The notes beneath the pieces are model-generated. The model saw nothing but the letters and a program-made list of their open reading frames with translations, ran no database searches and was not told the DNA's origin. The translations under genes and the position numbers were made by a program. From Pseudobacillus lumedeiriae (lineage in GTDB: Bacteria > Bacillota > Bacilli > Bacillales > Domibacillaceae), in the NCBI RefSeq assembly GCF_044891285.1, contig NZ_JAUIYO010000002.1, positions 124,001 to 188,000 of the forward strand: 64,000 nt of DNA, given 5' to 3'. Below are positions 26,580-34,863 of this stretch, one piece after another; the first letter of the stretch is position 1; every line of letters starts with the position of its first letter.

Positions 26580-26753
26580 ATGGCAGTACCTTTTAGAAGA
26601 ACTTCTACGACTAAAAAGAACAAACGCCGTACACATTTTAAATTACAAGTACCTGGTATGACAGCATGCCCGAACTGTGGTGAAATGAAACTAGCTCACC
26701 GTGTATGTAAAGAGTGCGGAACATATAAAGGAAAAGAAGTAGTAAGCAAATAA
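26580..26753 (+). CDS. rpmF: Ribosomal protein L32
   Basis: Small 57-residue 50S subunit protein. MAVPFRRTSTTKKNKRRTH is the standard N-terminus; the zinc ribbon CPNCGEMKLAHRVCKECG has all four cysteines, so this is the zinc-binding (C+) form. ATG 26580 follows AAGGAGGTGG. It is co-transcribed with ylbN from the promoter at 25936 and ends in a strong terminator. Confidence 0.98.
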   Translation: MAVPFRRTSTTKKNKRRTHFKLQVPGMTACPNCGEMKLAHRVCKECGTYKGKEVVSK

Positions 26754-26781
26754 TTGCTTGTCTATCGGATGATCCTATTGA

Positions 26782-26821
26782 TAAAAAACGCAAAGAGACC
26801 ATGGCTCTTTGCGTTTTTTAT
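26782..26821. terminator. Terminator of ylbN-rpmF
   Basis: AAAAAACGCAAAGAG pairs perfectly with CTCTTTGCGTTTTTT around ACCATGG. Confidence 0.95.
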
Positions 26822-26857
26822 ATAGAGAAAGATTGAATGATTCACTGCTTTCAAACT

Positions 26858-26896
26858 AAAAGCCGACCATCATTTTTCTATGGGGATCGGCTTTTT
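26858..26896. terminator. Second hairpin, possible terminator of ylbP
   Basis: AAAAGCCGACC pairs with GGATCGGCTTTTT across a loop of about 15 bases with one mismatch. T's follow on the + side and the minus-strand flank TTTTAG is shorter. It lies between convergent rpmF and ylbP. Confidence 0.6.
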
Positions 26897-27019
26897 AGGT
26901 TGGGAATAAGAAAAAGGCATGTTGCTTTGCATCCAGCTTAAGGTGCTGCCCGAAAGGTTGCTGTTTTCTTGTTACTAAGGGACTGAATGAACACCCTTCG
27001 CTTTTCCTCTAAGGATTGA

Positions 27020-27478
27020 TCAGCTGATTTTTTGTCCTGTTGCTGCTGAAGGATCCCAAATTAATCGTGAACTGCTTTCTGAAAGGGAAGTGAAGCCTGC
27101 TTTTTCCCAAAACGTGTGTGATTTCACTTTAGGTCTTGTTAAAATAGGTAAATTGAATGATTTGGCGAAATCTACAAGCTTCAAGCCTAGTCCTTTATGC
27201 TGGTATTGCGGCAGTACTTCAAGTTTCCAAATTTCTAAGTATTTCTCTGATCCATCTTCTAGCAGGTCAGCCCCGTTTTTTTTCACGTAAAGGCACATGC
27301 GGGCAGCGAGCTTATCGCCATAATAAATACCATAGAAGGGGGAAGATGCATTATCTTCAATCATATATATTTGAAATTCTTCGAGCATGGAGAGTTCTTC
27401 TAGCCCATATTCTTTAAAGCTTTTAAATTCATCCATTGTTTTAAAGTTCATTTTCAGGTTTTCAACTGTTATTGCCAT
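27020..27478 (-). CDS. ylbP: GNAT-family acetyltransferase YlbP
   Basis: 152-residue GNAT N-acetyltransferase; acceptor unknown. The fold is read from FYGIYYGDKLAARMCLYV (beta 2-3), EIWKLEVLPQYQHKGLGLKLVDFA (acetyl-CoA loop Q-x-x-G-x-G/L) and KSHTFWEKAGF. ATG 27478 follows GAGGAGG. It occupies the ylbP position of B. subtilis; ylbO (gerR) is not seen beside it. Confidence 0.88.
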   Translation of the reverse strand: MAITVENLKMNFKTMDEFKSFKEYGLEELSMLEEFQIYMIEDNASSPFYGIYYGDKLAARMCLYVKKNGADLLEDGSEKYLEIWKLEVLPQYQHKGLGLKLVDFAKSFNLPILTRPKVKSHTFWEKAGFTSLSESSSRLIWDPSAATGQKIS

Positions 27479-27761
27479 TCTGTAAGTCCTCCTCTATTCG
27501 TATAAAAAGTATGCAAGTTGTTGACAATCAGCTGTATTCTTTGCTGTCTGACGGCTTCATTCTCTGCAGCTGCAAAGATACATGTTTCCAATCAGCCTGA
27601 AGGTGTCTAAAATAGACATTGCCGGCAATCCGTATTATTTTATTAATCCAATATTCATTATATAATAGAAACAGGCAGAAATGAATACTTATGCTGGGAA
27701 CGCTTTCAATTGGACGGATGAAAACACTGAGATAAAAATGATTTGCGGAGGAGGGAAAAAG

Positions 27762-28649
27762 ATGAAAATCGGAATCGTCGGCGGTGGGGCTGTCGGTCTT
27801 TATTTTGCAGCGAGTTTAGCGGAATGGTTTCCGGTCACGATCTTTACGCGCACAGAAGAACAATCAGCGGTCATTAATGAACGGGGAATCGTTCTAAGAG
27901 AAGGTGACGAAGAGACGGCTTTTTTTGTTCAGGCGAGGCCGATTGATCAATTGACTTTGCATTCCCCTGAATGTTTGTTTATAGCTGTCAAACAATACAA
28001 CTTGGCCTCTCTCCTTCCAATCTTAAATAAAATGGATTCGCACCCAGCACTCGTGTTTTTACAAAATGGCATGGGACATTTAACGCAAATGAAGCAGTTA
28101 ATTCATCCGCACATATTTGTAGCAGCTGTTGAACATGGAATACTTAAATCGGGGTCTGCGCGTGTCGATATCCGAGGACGGGGGAAAACAAACGTGGCGG
28201 TATACCGCGGCAGCTGTCAAGTGATCAAGACAGTGACTGAACAAACGGCAGAAGTATTCCCTTTTGAATGGCGGCGAAACTATGAATCGATGCTTCTTAG
28301 GAAAATGGCAGCCAATACGGTGATTAACCCGTTAACCGCTATGTTAAACATCCGGAATGGTGAACTTATAGCTAATCCCCATTATTTACGCATAGCGAAA
28401 ATGATTTATAAAGAGTTTTCTTCTGTATTTGCGAATCAAGTACACGCAGAAACATGGAGCGAAATTGTGCATATTTGCCGAACAACTGCTGCGAATCGTT
28501 CGTCTATGCTGAGAGACATTGAATCAGGACGTCCGACAGAAGTTGATGCTATCGTAGGCTATGTTCTTTTGCAGGCATCTGAAAAAAATATTCGTGTGCC
28601 TGTACTAGAAGCTTTATATGAAATGATTAAAGGTCTTGAACACGAGTAA
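27762..28649 (+). CDS. panE: 2-dehydropantoate 2-reductase
   Basis: NADPH-dependent ketopantoate reductase of the pantothenate pathway (B. subtilis ylbQ/panE position). The nucleotide fold is KIGIVGGGAVGLYFA; FIAVKQYNLASLLP carries the catalytic-site lysine, followed by FLQNGMGHL, and KMAANTVINPLTAML plus the helical C-terminal domain (SSMLRDIESGRPTEVDAI) are conserved. 295 residues. ATG 27762 follows GGAGGAGGG; the frame is open upstream to 27681 but without a ribosome site. Confidence 0.92.
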   Translation: MKIGIVGGGAVGLYFAASLAEWFPVTIFTRTEEQSAVINERGIVLREGDEETAFFVQARPIDQLTLHSPECLFIAVKQYNLASLLPILNKMDSHPALVFLQNGMGHLTQMKQLIHPHIFVAAVEHGILKSGSARVDIRGRGKTNVAVYRGSCQVIKTVTEQTAEVFPFEWRRNYESMLLRKMAANTVINPLTAMLNIRNGELIANPHYLRIAKMIYKEFSSVFANQVHAETWSEIVHICRTTAANRSSMLRDIESGRPTEVDAIVGYVLLQASEKNIRVPVLEALYEMIKGLEHE

Positions 28650-28667
28650 GCAGGGTAAAGCGCAATA

Positions 28668-28697
28668 TTGTTCCTTGCTTGGGAGAAATGGTATACT
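28668..28697 (+). promoter_or_regulatory. Probable sigma A promoter of bshC
   Basis: TTGTTC, 18 bases, TATACT, 38 bases upstream of ATG 28735 and after the panE stop. Confidence 0.55.
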
Positions 28698-28734
28698 CAA
28701 ACGAGTAAAATGCGCGAAGAAAGGAAGTACATAC

Positions 28735-30363
28735 ATGCAATTGGAATCACTTTCCGTTCCTGCGATTAACCGGTTTGCTTCTTTATACTTGAAGCAGGAG
28801 GCACCGGTGACGGACTTTTTTCATTATAATTTGTCAGATGTAAACGTTTATGAGAAAAGAGCCGCTGACCTGCAGGAGCGATCTTATATGAGAGAGCCTC
28901 TTGCTGCATGCATTGAGGCGTATATGAAACCCTTTATTCCCTCAGAGAAAGTGGCGGCTTCTTTAGAGAAATTGAAAGATGAGCGCTCTGCCGTCGTGAT
29001 TGGCGGGCAACAGGCAGGTTTGTTGACGGGTCCTCTTTATACGATTTATAAAATCATTTCTATTATTAAATTGGCACAGGAAAAAGAAAAAGAGTTGAAT
29101 ATTCCTGTCGTGCCGATTTTCTGGATTGCTGGAGAAGACCATGATTTTCTTGAAGTCAATCATCTATATGTGGAAAATGAATCCGTTATGGAGAAGGTAA
29201 CTTATCCAGCGCGGGTGATCGAAAAGAATATGGTTTCTGATATTCATTATGATAAGGATCAAATGAAAAATTGGATTAAGTCCATTTTTTCGAAATTTGG
29301 GGAAACCTGTTATACAAAAAGTCTATTAGAGCATGTCTGTGAAGAAGCAGAAAAAGGAGAGACCATTACGGACTTTTTTAGTCGGCTCATTCATTCGTTA
29401 TTTAGCCGTTATGGTTTACTATTAATTGATTCTGCTTATCCGCCATTGCGCGCGCTTGAAAAGCCTTTTTTTAGGCAGCTTATTGAACAAGCTGCAGAGA
29501 TTACAGATACAGTACATCGCGAACAACAAACGATGGCTCATTTAGAATTTAATCGAATGATTGAGTTATCAGATTCCGCTGCGAATTTGTTCCTTTATAA
29601 CAATGGAAACCGGGTGCTTTTAGAGTACGATCGGAAAACCGGCATATTTTCAAGCAAACAGGCAGAGCTTCGGTATAGCAAAGCTGAACTGTTAGTTTTA
29701 CTTGAAAACGAACCGGAAAAATTCAGCAACAATGTTGTGACTCGTCCACTTATGCAAGAATGGTTGTTCCCAACGCTTGCCTTTATCGCCGGCCCCGGAG
29801 AAATTGCCTATTGGGCAGAGCTTAAATCCGCATTTGAGCGTCTTGATATGAAAATGCCGCCAATTGAAGCTCGTTTGAATATGACCATTGTGGAAAGAAA
29901 CATCGTCCGTGATTTGGAGGAACTCCATATCTCGCTTGCTTCCGCTATTAAGCAGGGAGTGGCGGGTGAGAAAGAGCGGTTTTGGGATTCTATCAAGGAT
30001 GATCATTTCCATGAAATGATTGCAGGCGTGCAGCAGTCTTTAATGGATCAATATGAGGAAATCGAAACACGTGCGAAAGACATGCATAAAGAAACGGTTC
30101 CTATCATCCTAAAAAACCGTGATTTTCACTTGAGTCAGCTTGCTTTTCTTGCGCGTAAAACAGATGAGATGATTCAAGTCCGTCATGCTGCTGTATTAAA
30201 TAAATACGACAAGCTGCAAAATGCGCTTAGACCCGAACAAGCTCCTCAAGAGCGTATCTGGAATGTGTATAGCTATTTAAATAAATATGGGCCAGATTTT
30301 ATACATGAATTAATGGTGTTTGATTTTCCTTTTACTGGAGATCATTATATAGTGAAAATATAA
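28735..30363 (+). CDS. bshC: Bacillithiol synthase BshC
   Basis: Proposed cysteine-adding enzyme in the last step of bacillithiol synthesis, attaching cysteine to GlcN-malate. The HUP-type nucleotidyltransferase core shows VVIGGQQAGLLTGPLYTIYK near residue 85 and FWIAGEDHDFLEVNH near 125; a C-terminal coiled-coil region spans about 380-480. 542 residues, full length. ATG 28735 follows AAAGGAAG. In B. subtilis (yllA) it precedes mraZ; here a repeat array and a mraZ remnant follow. Confidence 0.94.
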   Translation: MQLESLSVPAINRFASLYLKQEAPVTDFFHYNLSDVNVYEKRAADLQERSYMREPLAACIEAYMKPFIPSEKVAASLEKLKDERSAVVIGGQQAGLLTGPLYTIYKIISIIKLAQEKEKELNIPVVPIFWIAGEDHDFLEVNHLYVENESVMEKVTYPARVIEKNMVSDIHYDKDQMKNWIKSIFSKFGETCYTKSLLEHVCEEAEKGETITDFFSRLIHSLFSRYGLLLIDSAYPPLRALEKPFFRQLIEQAAEITDTVHREQQTMAHLEFNRMIELSDSAANLFLYNNGNRVLLEYDRKTGIFSSKQAELRYSKAELLVLLENEPEKFSNNVVTRPLMQEWLFPTLAFIAGPGEIAYWAELKSAFERLDMKMPPIEARLNMTIVERNIVRDLEELHISLASAIKQGVAGEKERFWDSIKDDHFHEMIAGVQQSLMDQYEEIETRAKDMHKETVPIILKNRDFHLSQLAFLARKTDEMIQVRHAAVLNKYDKLQNALRPEQAPQERIWNVYSYLNKYGPDFIHELMVFDFPFTGDHYIVKI

Positions 30364-30366
30364 TTG

Positions 30367-30411
30367 AAGAGGGTGTCTGAAAAGTATAACTTTTTAGGGC
30401 ATCCTCTTTTT
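30367..30411 (+). terminator. Terminator of bshC
   Basis: AAGAGGGTGTCTGAAAAG pairs with CTTTTTAGGGCATCCTCTT, followed by T's. Confidence 0.85.
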
Positions 30412-30429
30412 GATATAGTGCTTTAAGCG

Positions 30430-30811
30430 TGTCCGTTGATTTCCGTTCCAGATGCTGGTCCCTCGAGGTCAAATAACCTTTTGCCAATGAAGTCAAAGAG
30501 CAGGCTTCTTTGTAGAAAGAACATTTGCTTGTCGGGGGCTTCCTGAGCACCTTCCGCTTTTCTATTGTCCAGCTCCGCCTTCTTGGAGCTCGAGGTCATA
30601 TGCCAGTCTTACTGCATGGCTGAAAGGCGCCATTTTATCAGCCTGTCATATGCTTGTCGCTCCAAAGCAGTCGGCTCCGCTTTTCTTTGTCCAGCTGCAG
30701 GCGCTAGCCCCTCGAGGTCAAATAACCTTTTTCCAAAGAAGTCAAAGAGCAGACTTCTTTGGAAAAAGAACATTTGCTTGTCGGGGCTTCCCAAGCGCCT
30801 TCCGCTTTTCT
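30430..30811 (+). repeat. R4: truncated B, A, B array joined to an element end
   Basis: At 30430-30451 lies the inverted right end of the M family (GTCCGTTGATTTCCGTTCCAG). It is joined to a 5'-truncated module B (30451-30565), then module A (30551-30686) and a complete module B (30674-30811). The last B has a perfect 16-base inner stem, TTTTTCCAAAGAAGTC with GACTTCTTTGGAAAAA, and an outer GCCCC/GGGGC pair. The array lies between bshC and the mraZ remnant. Confidence 0.88.
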
Positions 30812-30862
30812 TGGTAAAAAATCCTTCAATTTTCATGAGAAATGTGTCGTTTTTGTGAATGA

Positions 30863-31124
30863 ATGTTTAGTGATGGGGAAATTTATCCTTTGTTACTTCT
30901 ATTACTAAACGTCCATGTAGAAATAAAGCTGTTCAAAGCGGAAAGCATCGAACGAAAAAGGTGGTACATAAGGAGGGAATCAAGCGGTTTCGGAGAATTC
31001 AAAAATAGTGGAGATAAGTGGGAGGATGTGGTACAGTTAGGAATGGAAGTGAAGGAATGAGCGTGTTTATCAGAAGAATCCTTCTCGCGGAAGAGTAGAG
31101 AATGTGATCGATTTTGATACTTAG
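30863..31124 (+). pseudogene. mraZ: Probable decayed mraZ remnant
   Basis: mraZ, a transcriptional regulator of the division cluster, normally sits just before rsmH. Here the slot holds about 262 bases against about 430 for an intact gene. The 3' end reads as MraZ C-terminus across two frameshifts: SEESF at 31070-31084, two extra bases, AEE at 31087-31095, then ENVIDFDT and TAG at 31098-31124, 24 bases before rsmH. The 5' end reads MF then, after four extra bases, MG, like the usual MFMGE start. The middle is shortened and only faintly similar (MEVKE then stop). I infer an internal deletion plus frameshifts. Confidence 0.6.
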
Positions 31125-31147
31125 TAATTTGAATGGAATGGTGAATC

Positions 31148-32083
31148 ATGAATTTCGAACATACAACAGTACTGTTAAAAGAAACAGTAGAAGGATTGAA
31201 CATCCGGCGAGATGGAATATATGTAGATTGTACGCTGGGCGGTGCGGGTCATAGCGAATATTTGTTGTCGCTTCTCGGAGAAGGAGGGAAACTTTACGCT
31301 TTTGACCAGGATGAAACCGCTATCCGTCATGCGGCGGACAGACTGAGCCGGTTTGGAGATAAGGTCACATTTATTAAAAGTAATTTTAAATATATAAAAG
31401 AGGAATTAGCCCGCTTACAAGTAGGGAAAGTCGATGGTATTTTATACGATCTCGGTGTTTCTTCACCACAGCTCGATACACCGGAGCGGGGGTTTAGCTA
31501 TCATCATGATGCTCCGCTTGATATGAGAATGGATTTAACTGGAGAAACTAGCGCTTATGATGTAGTAAACCATTGGGCATACGAAGATTTAGTGAGAATC
31601 TTCTTCCAATATGGAGAAGAGAAATTCTCTAAGCAAATTGCCCGTAAAATTGAAGCAGCCCGGGAAATAAAGCCGATCGAAACAACTGGAGAGCTTGTGG
31701 AATTAATTAAAGAAGGGATTCCAGCACCAGCCCGCAGAAAAGGGGGGCATCCGGCGAAGCGCATTTTTCAGGCGATTCGTATCGCTGTTAACGATGAACT
31801 CCGTGTATTTGAAGAGTCACTAAAAACCTCGATTAGTTTATTAAACCCAAAAGGAAGAATTAGTGTCATTACCTTCCATTCTTTAGAAGACCGCATTTGT
31901 AAAACAATCTTTAAAGAGGCAAGCCAGGGACCAGATCTGCCGCCTGGACTGCCGGTAGTTCCAAAGGAATACCAACCAGAATTAAAGCTTGTGACACGCA
32001 AACCGATTTTACCATCAGAAGAAGAACTTAAGGATAACAATCGAGCCCGTTCAGCTAAGCTGCGCATTGCAGAAAAACAATAA
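31148..32083 (+). CDS. rsmH: 16S rRNA cytosine-N4 methyltransferase RsmH
   Basis: SAM-dependent methyltransferase that makes N4-methylcytidine at C1402 of 16S rRNA. Motifs are DCTLGGAGHSEYLLSLLG (SAM loop), DGILYDLGVSSPQLDTPERGFSY and RKGGHPAKRIFQAIRIAVNDEL, with the typical C-terminal NNRARSAKLRIAEK. 311 residues, full length. ATG 31148 follows GGAATGGTGA, a modest site. ftsL follows after 20 bases. Confidence 0.96.
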   Translation: MNFEHTTVLLKETVEGLNIRRDGIYVDCTLGGAGHSEYLLSLLGEGGKLYAFDQDETAIRHAADRLSRFGDKVTFIKSNFKYIKEELARLQVGKVDGILYDLGVSSPQLDTPERGFSYHHDAPLDMRMDLTGETSAYDVVNHWAYEDLVRIFFQYGEEKFSKQIARKIEAAREIKPIETTGELVELIKEGIPAPARRKGGHPAKRIFQAIRIAVNDELRVFEESLKTSISLLNPKGRISVITFHSLEDRICKTIFKEASQGPDLPPGLPVVPKEYQPELKLVTRKPILPSEEELKDNNRARSAKLRIAEKQ

Positions 32084-32103
32084 AATCAAATAGGGGTGAA
32101 AAA

Positions 32104-32469
32104 ATGAGTAACTTAGCTAGAAAGCAGCTGTTTAAGCATGAAACGCAGCCCGTGCCGTCTATGCCCAAACAAAAAGAGCGGCAGGTTGGGAAGCGCCTGT
32201 TTACACCAGGTGAAAAAGTATTATTTTTGTTATTTGCCCTGATGATTTGTTTTTTAGGAGCAAAAGTAGTGTCAACGCAAGCTGCTCTGTACGAGATCAA
32301 TAAAGACATTCAAGACGTCGAAGCACAAATTAAAGAACAGAAGAAAATAAATCATGACCTTGAGGTGCAAGTCAGCGAAGAGAGTACGTATGAGAAAATA
32401 TGGAAACGCGCCAAAGAGTTAGGATTGGATTTAAGTGAACAAAACATTAAGGTTGTGCAGCCGCAATGA
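32104..32469 (+). CDS. ftsL: Division protein FtsL
   Basis: Bitopic septal protein that joins DivIB and DivIC in the complex controlling septal wall synthesis. A basic cytoplasmic tail (1-37) precedes one membrane helix (about 38-58) and an extracytoplasmic coiled coil (about 60-105, EINKDIQDVEAQIKEQKK). 121 residues. ATG 32104 follows TAGGGGTGA. Its stop overlaps the pbpB start by four bases (ATGA). Confidence 0.9.
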   Translation: MSNLARKQLFKHETQPVPSMPKQKERQVGKRLFTPGEKVLFLLFALMICFLGAKVVSTQAALYEINKDIQDVEAQIKEQKKINHDLEVQVSEESTYEKIWKRAKELGLDLSEQNIKVVQPQ

Positions 32470-34724
32470 ATGAAAATCGAACGAACGGGAGAAAAGGAGC
32501 AGCGATATTATTTATAATATTCGCCCTGCTCTTTTTTGTCTTATTTGCCCGCTTTCTTGTTATTCAAATAACGGGTAAAGCAGACGGCCACTCCCTAAAA
32601 AATGAAGCGTTGCAAAAGTATTTAAGAACAGATGTATTAGAAGCGACAAGAGGAACGATCTATGATCATCGGGGAACAGTCATTGCGGAAGATACGACTT
32701 CTTTTACGCTTGCTGCTATTTTAGATTCATCCATGACGACCAATCCTAAAAAGCCCAAGCACGTGACGGATCCTGAGAGAACGGCTAAGGTGCTGGCTAA
32801 ATATATTGATATGGAGCCGGATGAAATTGAAAAACGCTTAAGGAACAAACAGGCATTTCAAGTTGAGTTCGGAAAGTATGGCCGCGATTTACCGAATAGG
32901 GTAAAAAAGAAAATCGAAGAGGAAAAACTTCCTGGTATTATTTTCTTGAGGGATTCGAAGCGCTTTTATCCAAATGGTAAGTTTGCGTCCCATTTAATCG
33001 GATTCACGCAAAAAGTGGAAGAGAAAAAGGGAAATCAAGTTATTCAGCGTACTGTTGGACAAATGGGGATCGAGAAAGCATACGAGAAATATTTGGAAGG
33101 AAAAAACGGAAAGATTCAATATAAAAGTGACCTTTGGGGATACTTACTTTCAGATAAAAAACAAATGATTCAAGAACCCGATGATGGCGACAAGATTTAT
33201 TTAACGATTGACACAAAAATTCAGACGTTTATGGAAGATGCATTAAATGAAGTAGAAAAGCAATATAAACCCGGAAAAGCATTTGCGATTGTAGCAGATG
33301 CAAAAACAGGAAAAATTCTTGCGATGGGCCAGCGTCCTTCCTTTCATCCGGATACGCGTGTGGGTCTTGGGGAAAACTGGAGTAACGATCTTGTCGAGTA
33401 TTCGTTTGAGCCGGGTTCAACGATGAAAATATTCACAGTAGCTGCCGCTATAGAAGAAGGCGTGTTCCATCCGAATGAACTATATAAATCTGGCAGATAC
33501 AAAGTGGGTACCGTATCTATTCGCGACCATAACGGTGGAGAAGGCTGGGGCGATATTACATATTTAGAAGGTGTTCAACGCTCATCAAATGTGGCAATGG
33601 CTAATCTTCTTGAAAAGATGGGACCAGATGTATTTAGACAGTATTTAGATGATTTTCATTTCGGTCAGAGAACAGGAATTGAGCTGCCAAATGAAGGGAA
33701 AGGCACAATTTTATATAATTGGCCGATCGAACAAGTAACGGCCTCATTCGGACAGGGGACGACTGTGACCGCCATGCAGTTAATTCAGGCGGCAACGGCT
33801 GTCGCCAACGATGGTGAAATGATGCGCCCTTACATTATTGATAGAATCATAGATGATAAAACAAATAAAGCCGTTATGGAAAATAACCCCAAAAAAGTAG
33901 GAGAACCGATTTCCAAAAAAACAGCTGAAAAAACCCGGGACGTGTTGAAAAGTGTAACGACGTCTGAACATGGTACAGGACAGATTTATCAAATTCAAGG
34001 GTATGAAGTAGCCGGGAAAACAGGAACCGCCCAAATGCCGAACCCGAACGGCGGTTATTTACGTGGATCAAGTAATCACATCTTTTCCTTTTTAGGGATG
34101 GCCCCTGCTAAAGATCCGCAGCTTATTGTTTACGTCGCTGTTGCACAGCCGAAGCTTGATGGAGAATCAGGGTCCGTTCCTGTATCGAAAATATTTAACC
34201 CGGTCATGCGCAACAGTCTGCAATACTTAAATATTAAGCCTCAGCAAACACCTGCAATGAAAACGATTGAATTGAAAGACTTTACGAATGAACGTATAGC
34301 TGAAGTGGAGAAAGAGTTAAAAGCGAAGAAAATTAAGCCGGTCATAGTAGGGACAGGAAGCAAAGTGACTGGTCAGTCTCCAGAAGCTCAATCCTTCCTC
34401 CTGCAAGGAGAAAAAGTGATTTTACAAACGGACGGCAAAGCAACGATGCCTGACATGGAAAACTGGTCATTACGTGACGTTATGAAGGCAGCTAATCTGA
34501 TTGGCTTAAAGGTTAGTTATGCAGGTGAGGGATATGTTGCCAGTCAAAATATTAAACCAGGCACTCCAATCAAAAAAGGACAAAAGCTCATTTTAAAATT
34601 GATCACACAAAAAGAAAAATCGCTGCTCGATCAACAAGAGAAAGAACAGCAAAAAAAAGCTGCTGAGCAAGAAATAAAAGAAGCAAACGAAGAAAAACAA
34701 CAAACAGATGAAAATCAAGAATGA
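32466..34724 (+). CDS. pbpB: Penicillin-binding protein 2B (septal transpeptidase)
   Basis: Class B PBP that cross-links septal peptidoglycan with FtsW. One N-terminal membrane helix (about 12-30) is followed by the pedestal domain (TRGTIYDHRGTVIAED), the transpeptidase with S318-T-M-K, SSN (near 376) and KTGTAQ (near 518), and two PASTA repeats at the C-terminus. A charged, glutamine- and lysine-rich tail of about 40 residues ends the protein. 752 residues. It starts inside the ftsL stop and is followed by a terminator. Confidence 0.95.
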   Translation: MNENRTNGRKGAAILFIIFALLFFVLFARFLVIQITGKADGHSLKNEALQKYLRTDVLEATRGTIYDHRGTVIAEDTTSFTLAAILDSSMTTNPKKPKHVTDPERTAKVLAKYIDMEPDEIEKRLRNKQAFQVEFGKYGRDLPNRVKKKIEEEKLPGIIFLRDSKRFYPNGKFASHLIGFTQKVEEKKGNQVIQRTVGQMGIEKAYEKYLEGKNGKIQYKSDLWGYLLSDKKQMIQEPDDGDKIYLTIDTKIQTFMEDALNEVEKQYKPGKAFAIVADAKTGKILAMGQRPSFHPDTRVGLGENWSNDLVEYSFEPGSTMKIFTVAAAIEEGVFHPNELYKSGRYKVGTVSIRDHNGGEGWGDITYLEGVQRSSNVAMANLLEKMGPDVFRQYLDDFHFGQRTGIELPNEGKGTILYNWPIEQVTASFGQGTTVTAMQLIQAATAVANDGEMMRPYIIDRIIDDKTNKAVMENNPKKVGEPISKKTAEKTRDVLKSVTTSEHGTGQIYQIQGYEVAGKTGTAQMPNPNGGYLRGSSNHIFSFLGMAPAKDPQLIVYVAVAQPKLDGESGSVPVSKIFNPVMRNSLQYLNIKPQQTPAMKTIELKDFTNERIAEVEKELKAKKIKPVIVGTGSKVTGQSPEAQSFLLQGEKVILQTDGKATMPDMENWSLRDVMKAANLIGLKVSYAGEGYVASQNIKPGTPIKKGQKLILKLITQKEKSLLDQQEKEQQKKAAEQEIKEANEEKQQTDENQE

Positions 34725-34752
34725 AAGCTGTCCACGACAGCTTTCTTTTTTT
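34723..34752 (+). terminator. Terminator after pbpB
   Basis: GAAAGCTGTC pairs with GACAGCTTTC around CAC, then T7. It separates vegetative pbpB from sporulation-specific spoVD. Confidence 0.92.
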
Positions 34753-34812
34753 ATGAAGATAAGGCCGTCTGGTGGATAAAATAAACTCCCTATTCATCCC
34801 CTGTTCTTTCAA

Positions 34813-34840
34813 TCATAATCCTGACCCTTTCACATATATT
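34813..34840 (+). promoter_or_regulatory. Possible sigma E promoter of spoVD
   Basis: TCATAAT, 13 bases, then CATATATT, close to the sigma E pattern (ATA-rich -35, CATACAAT-like -10), 24 bases before the spoVD start. spoVD is sigma E dependent in B. subtilis. Confidence 0.45.
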
Positions 34841-34863
34841 GAAGGGAAAGGAGGGGGACAGGC

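Noticed and set aside
30863..31060. 65-codon open frame as a new small gene before rsmH
   Set aside because: It has no ribosome site and unusual composition, and it overlaps what reads better as a frameshifted mraZ remnant.
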